A stretch of 8,572 bases of DNA, taken from an uncultured Planctomycetaceae bacterium. Lineage in GTDB: Bacteria; Planctomycetota; Planctomycetia; Pirellulales; Thermoguttaceae. Positions 6,746-8,572 of the stretch are shown here, one piece after another. The notes beneath the pieces were generated by a model. That model searched no databases and was not told the DNA's origin. It saw only the letters and a list, made by a program, of their open reading frames with translations. The position numbers and the translations under genes were made by a program. Positions within the stretch are counted from its first letter, which is position 1. Each line of letters begins with the position of its first letter. The DNA is taken from NCBI GenBank assembly GCA_947307005.1, contig CAMZHY010000131.1:1-8572 (forward strand), in the 5' to 3' direction.

Positions 6746-6943
6746 TTACGAACGCGAGTCTTCTTTAGAGCTAGTCGACGACGCGTTTGGGACTTCGGTG
6801 GAAAAACAACAACCTCCGCATCCTCCGCGGCGCCTGTCGCAACAACAGCAAGACGATCCCTTCCGAAAGCATTGAAACAATCGACGCGCCAATAATGCGA
6901 CGGCGCCTAGAATGAAGAATGCGACAATTATCTTTTCGGACAC
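6746..6943 (-). CDS. FeoB-associated Cys-rich membrane protein
   Basis: A 65-residue protein encoded directly downstream of feoB on the same strand. It has a short N-terminus, one transmembrane helix (about residues 5-19, IIVAFFILGAVALLA), a basic stretch RRLFQCFRK, and a Cys-rich part: Cys25, four consecutive Cys at 32-35, then Cys42, 45 and 46 among Gly and Arg. It ends in a Ser/Thr-rich acidic tail. This layout matches the small FeoB-associated Cys-rich membrane proteins found after feoB in many bacteria. A role in handling Fe2+ on the cytoplasmic side of the FeoB pore is plausible but unproven. The start is taken as GTG at 6943 because AAGGA lies 7 bases upstream and it places the helix at the extreme N-terminus. 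A GTG at 6973 would add ten residues but has no ribosome binding site. Only 48 bases separate it from feoB. Confidence 0.8.
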   Translation of the reverse strand: MSEKIIVAFFILGAVALLARRLFQCFRKGSSCCCCDRRRGGCGGCCFSTEVPNASSTSSKEDSRS

Positions 6944-6950
6944 GACGGTT

Positions 6951-6955
6951 TCCTT
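6951..6955 (-). promoter_or_regulatory. Shine-Dalgarno deciding the GTG start of the Cys-rich gene
   Basis: On the minus strand AAGGA (6955 down to 6951) precedes the GTG at 6943 by seven bases. The upstream in-frame GTG at 6973 lacks any purine-rich motif at a suitable distance. No ATG is available in this frame near the start. Confidence 0.5.
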
Positions 6956-6991
6956 TCCAAAACCGATTTCCACAGCCGTGAGCGACAGAAA

Positions 6992-8572
6992 TCACGTTCC
7001 AAGGTGAAAAAGCGTCCCTAGGCGGTAGATTAGAACCGCTGCGGAAAAACCGATTAAAGTTAAGGTAAGCCACTGAGCAAAAGCCCATTTGTATGACGAC
7101 TCTTTCGCAACAACGACGACGGTCGCAAGGCACGGCGCTGCTATAAGCGAAAAAATGATGACGCATAGACCAACAAGGGGCGAATAATGATTTCTCAGAA
7201 TTGTTTGAAGGGGAACGGCGTCTTCGTCGGCTCCACTTATTTTATAAATAATCCCCATCTGAGCGACAAAAACTTCTTTGGCGGTCATCGCGCCGACAAG
7301 TCCGACTCCAATTCTCCAGTCAAACCCAGCGTGTCGAATGACTGGTTCAATCGCTTTACCGATACGACCAGCGAAGCTATATTCCAACCTTGCCTCTGCT
7401 TCTTCAGCGTTATTCTGGTTTCGCCGTTCGAGTAATGCGGCGATTTGTTCGCCTAATTGATCGCGACAACCGGCAAACTCGCCTTTCTGAGCGTCCGATT
7501 CGTCAAACGCGTCAAGATCGATTCCAAGGACTGCGGATTCTTGTAATATCGCGGCGTCTTGATCTTCAAAAAACGACGCCCTATCCTCAGGGAGAGATGG
7601 AAAAGTTGAGGCGGCCCAAAAAAGAATAGAAACGCCAAGAATCGTTGTGCCAGCCTTGCGGATATATTGCCATCCGCGTTCCAACGCCTTTGCTCCGGCG
7701 GTCTTTAACGTCGGTTTGTGATATGGGGGAAGTTCGATCAAAAGCGAAGCGACTTCTCCCTTGAAGGTAAATTTCGTAACGATTGTCGAAAGAATTGCGG
7801 CGACCGCGATTCCCAACACGTAAATTCCCCATAGAACCGGCGCCTGCCATTGGGACGGAAAAAAGGCGGGGACAAGAAGCATGTAGATGGGAAATCTCGC
7901 GCCACAACTCATCAGCGGAATGACAAAAATCGTCGCAAGACGGGAATTCTTGTCCTCAATAATGCGAGTTGCCATAACGGCGGGAACGGAACACCCAAAT
8001 CCGACAAGCATCGGAATAAAACTTTTCCCAGTGAGTCCGAAATGAGTCAAAAATCGATCAGTTAGAAAAGCCCCGCGAGCCATGTATCCGCATTCTTCCA
8101 GAACGGAAATTGCCGCAAACAGGATGATAATATTGGGCAAAAAAACCAAGACGCTCCCAACGCCTGCGATTATCCCGTCGACAATCAGAGAACGCAACAA
8201 ACTATTAGGCGATTCTAACCAGAAACGATTGCACCATGAGCCTAAAAGATCTTGACCACGTTCAAGGAGTTTTACCGGGTAATCGCCTAGTGTAAAAGTG
8301 AGCCAGAATACCAGAAACATCGCGGCAAAAAAGATAAGAAGTCCCCAAAAAGGGTGCGTTAGAACTCGGTCGACTTGATCTGAAAGCTTGACTTTGGCCG
8401 TCTTCTCATTATGGACAACGTTGTGACAAATCCTACGTACGTTTGCGTAACGTTCGGCGGCAATCTTTGCGGCAAGAGGCGCGCCGTCCGAACCTGAAAG
8501 TCGTTCGACGCAGCCGGACGCTAATCTAGAAATATCCGGATAATTCCATGATTTAACGACGGGCTCATCGTC
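6992..8572 (-). CDS. feoB: Ferrous iron transport protein B, C-terminal 526 residues (5' end outside window)
   Basis: The membrane channel part of FeoB, the GTPase-gated inner-membrane Fe2+ importer. The visible part starts in the linker after the G domain (ERYANVRRIC at residues 40-49, counting from the window edge). It continues through the first core helix, DRVLTHPFWGLLIFF. The two conserved 'gate' regions are present: first SVLVFLPNIIILF, EECGYMARGAF, MLVGFGCSVPAVMATR (Cys194) and PLMSCGARFPIY (Cys223), then SFAGRIGKAIEPVIRHAGFDWRIGVGL with TAKEVFVAQ. Before the second gate there is a ~60-residue polar acidic insertion (about 327-395) that is longer than in E. coli FeoB. The N-terminal GTPase domain, the start codon and any feoA lie beyond the right edge. 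The stop is TGA at 6994-6992. The downstream gene encodes the Cys-rich FeoB partner, and the pair likely forms one operon. Fe2+ import suggests an anaerobic or microaerobic setting. Confidence 0.97.
   Translation of the reverse strand, partial: DDEPVVKSWNYPDISRLASGCVERLSGSDGAPLAAKIAAERYANVRRICHNVVHNEKTAKVKLSDQVDRVLTHPFWGLLIFFAAMFLVFWLTFTLGDYPVKLLERGQDLLGSWCNRFWLESPNSLLRSLIVDGIIAGVGSVLVFLPNIIILFAAISVLEECGYMARGAFLTDRFLTHFGLTGKSFIPMLVGFGCSVPAVMATRIIEDKNSRLATIFVIPLMSCGARFPIYMLLVPAFFPSQWQAPVLWGIYVLGIAVAAILSTIVTKFTFKGEVASLLIELPPYHKPTLKTAGAKALERGWQYIRKAGTTILGVSILFWAASTFPSLPEDRASFFEDQDAAILQESAVLGIDLDAFDESDAQKGEFAGCRDQLGEQIAALLERRNQNNAEEAEARLEYSFAGRIGKAIEPVIRHAGFDWRIGVGLVGAMTAKEVFVAQMGIIYKISGADEDAVPLQTILRNHYSPLVGLCVIIFSLIAAPCLATVVVVAKESSYKWAFAQWLTLTLIGFSAAVLIYRLGTLFHLGT

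Noticed and set aside
7187..8065. Several short plus-strand open frames inside the feoB region
   Set aside because: All lie opposite a well-conserved FeoB membrane core and show no domain or ribosome binding site.

Overview
The window looks like a chromosomal stretch from a moderate-GC member of the Planctomycetota. This is inferred from gene content and protein style, not from a marker gene: a LeuRS of the variant class with an 'RDWLFSRQ' motif, a secreted COG4099-type esterase, a sodium:solute symporter with a very long C-terminal extension, and FeoB followed by a Cys-rich partner. There is no phage, CRISPR, insertion-sequence or tRNA signature, and I see no convincing undescribed multigene system.

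Layout. Bases 1-1579 (minus strand) hold the N-terminal two thirds of leuS, whose 3' end lies outside the window. A 285-base divergent spacer follows. It carries a near-consensus sigma-70 promoter, a 9-base tandem duplication over the -10 box, and a small palindrome at the predicted transcription start. These serve a plus-strand gene (1865-2704) for an exported alpha/beta-hydrolase with an intact Ser-Asp-His triad. The next 295-base spacer contains three separate hairpins, one followed by a T-run. It leads to a YhaM-like 3'-5' exoribonuclease gene (OB-fold plus HD domain, 3000-4268). A sodium:solute symporter gene follows 73 bases later (4342-6659) and is probably co-transcribed. It is split by a frame change near 5790-5830: the transporter core is in one frame and the typical C-terminal part in another.

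A perfect 15-bp hairpin (6683-6727) separates these plus-strand genes from a convergent minus-strand iron locus: feoB (5' end outside the window; 6992 to the right edge) followed by a 65-residue FeoB-associated Cys-rich membrane protein (6746-6943, GTG start). These two form an apparent ferrous-iron uptake operon.

The points most worth a second look are the broken symporter frame, the hairpin series before the YhaM-like gene, the duplicated -10 and palindrome at the esterase promoter with a nearby mini-ORF that has a strong ribosome binding site, and the unusual Cys pattern of the FeoB partner.
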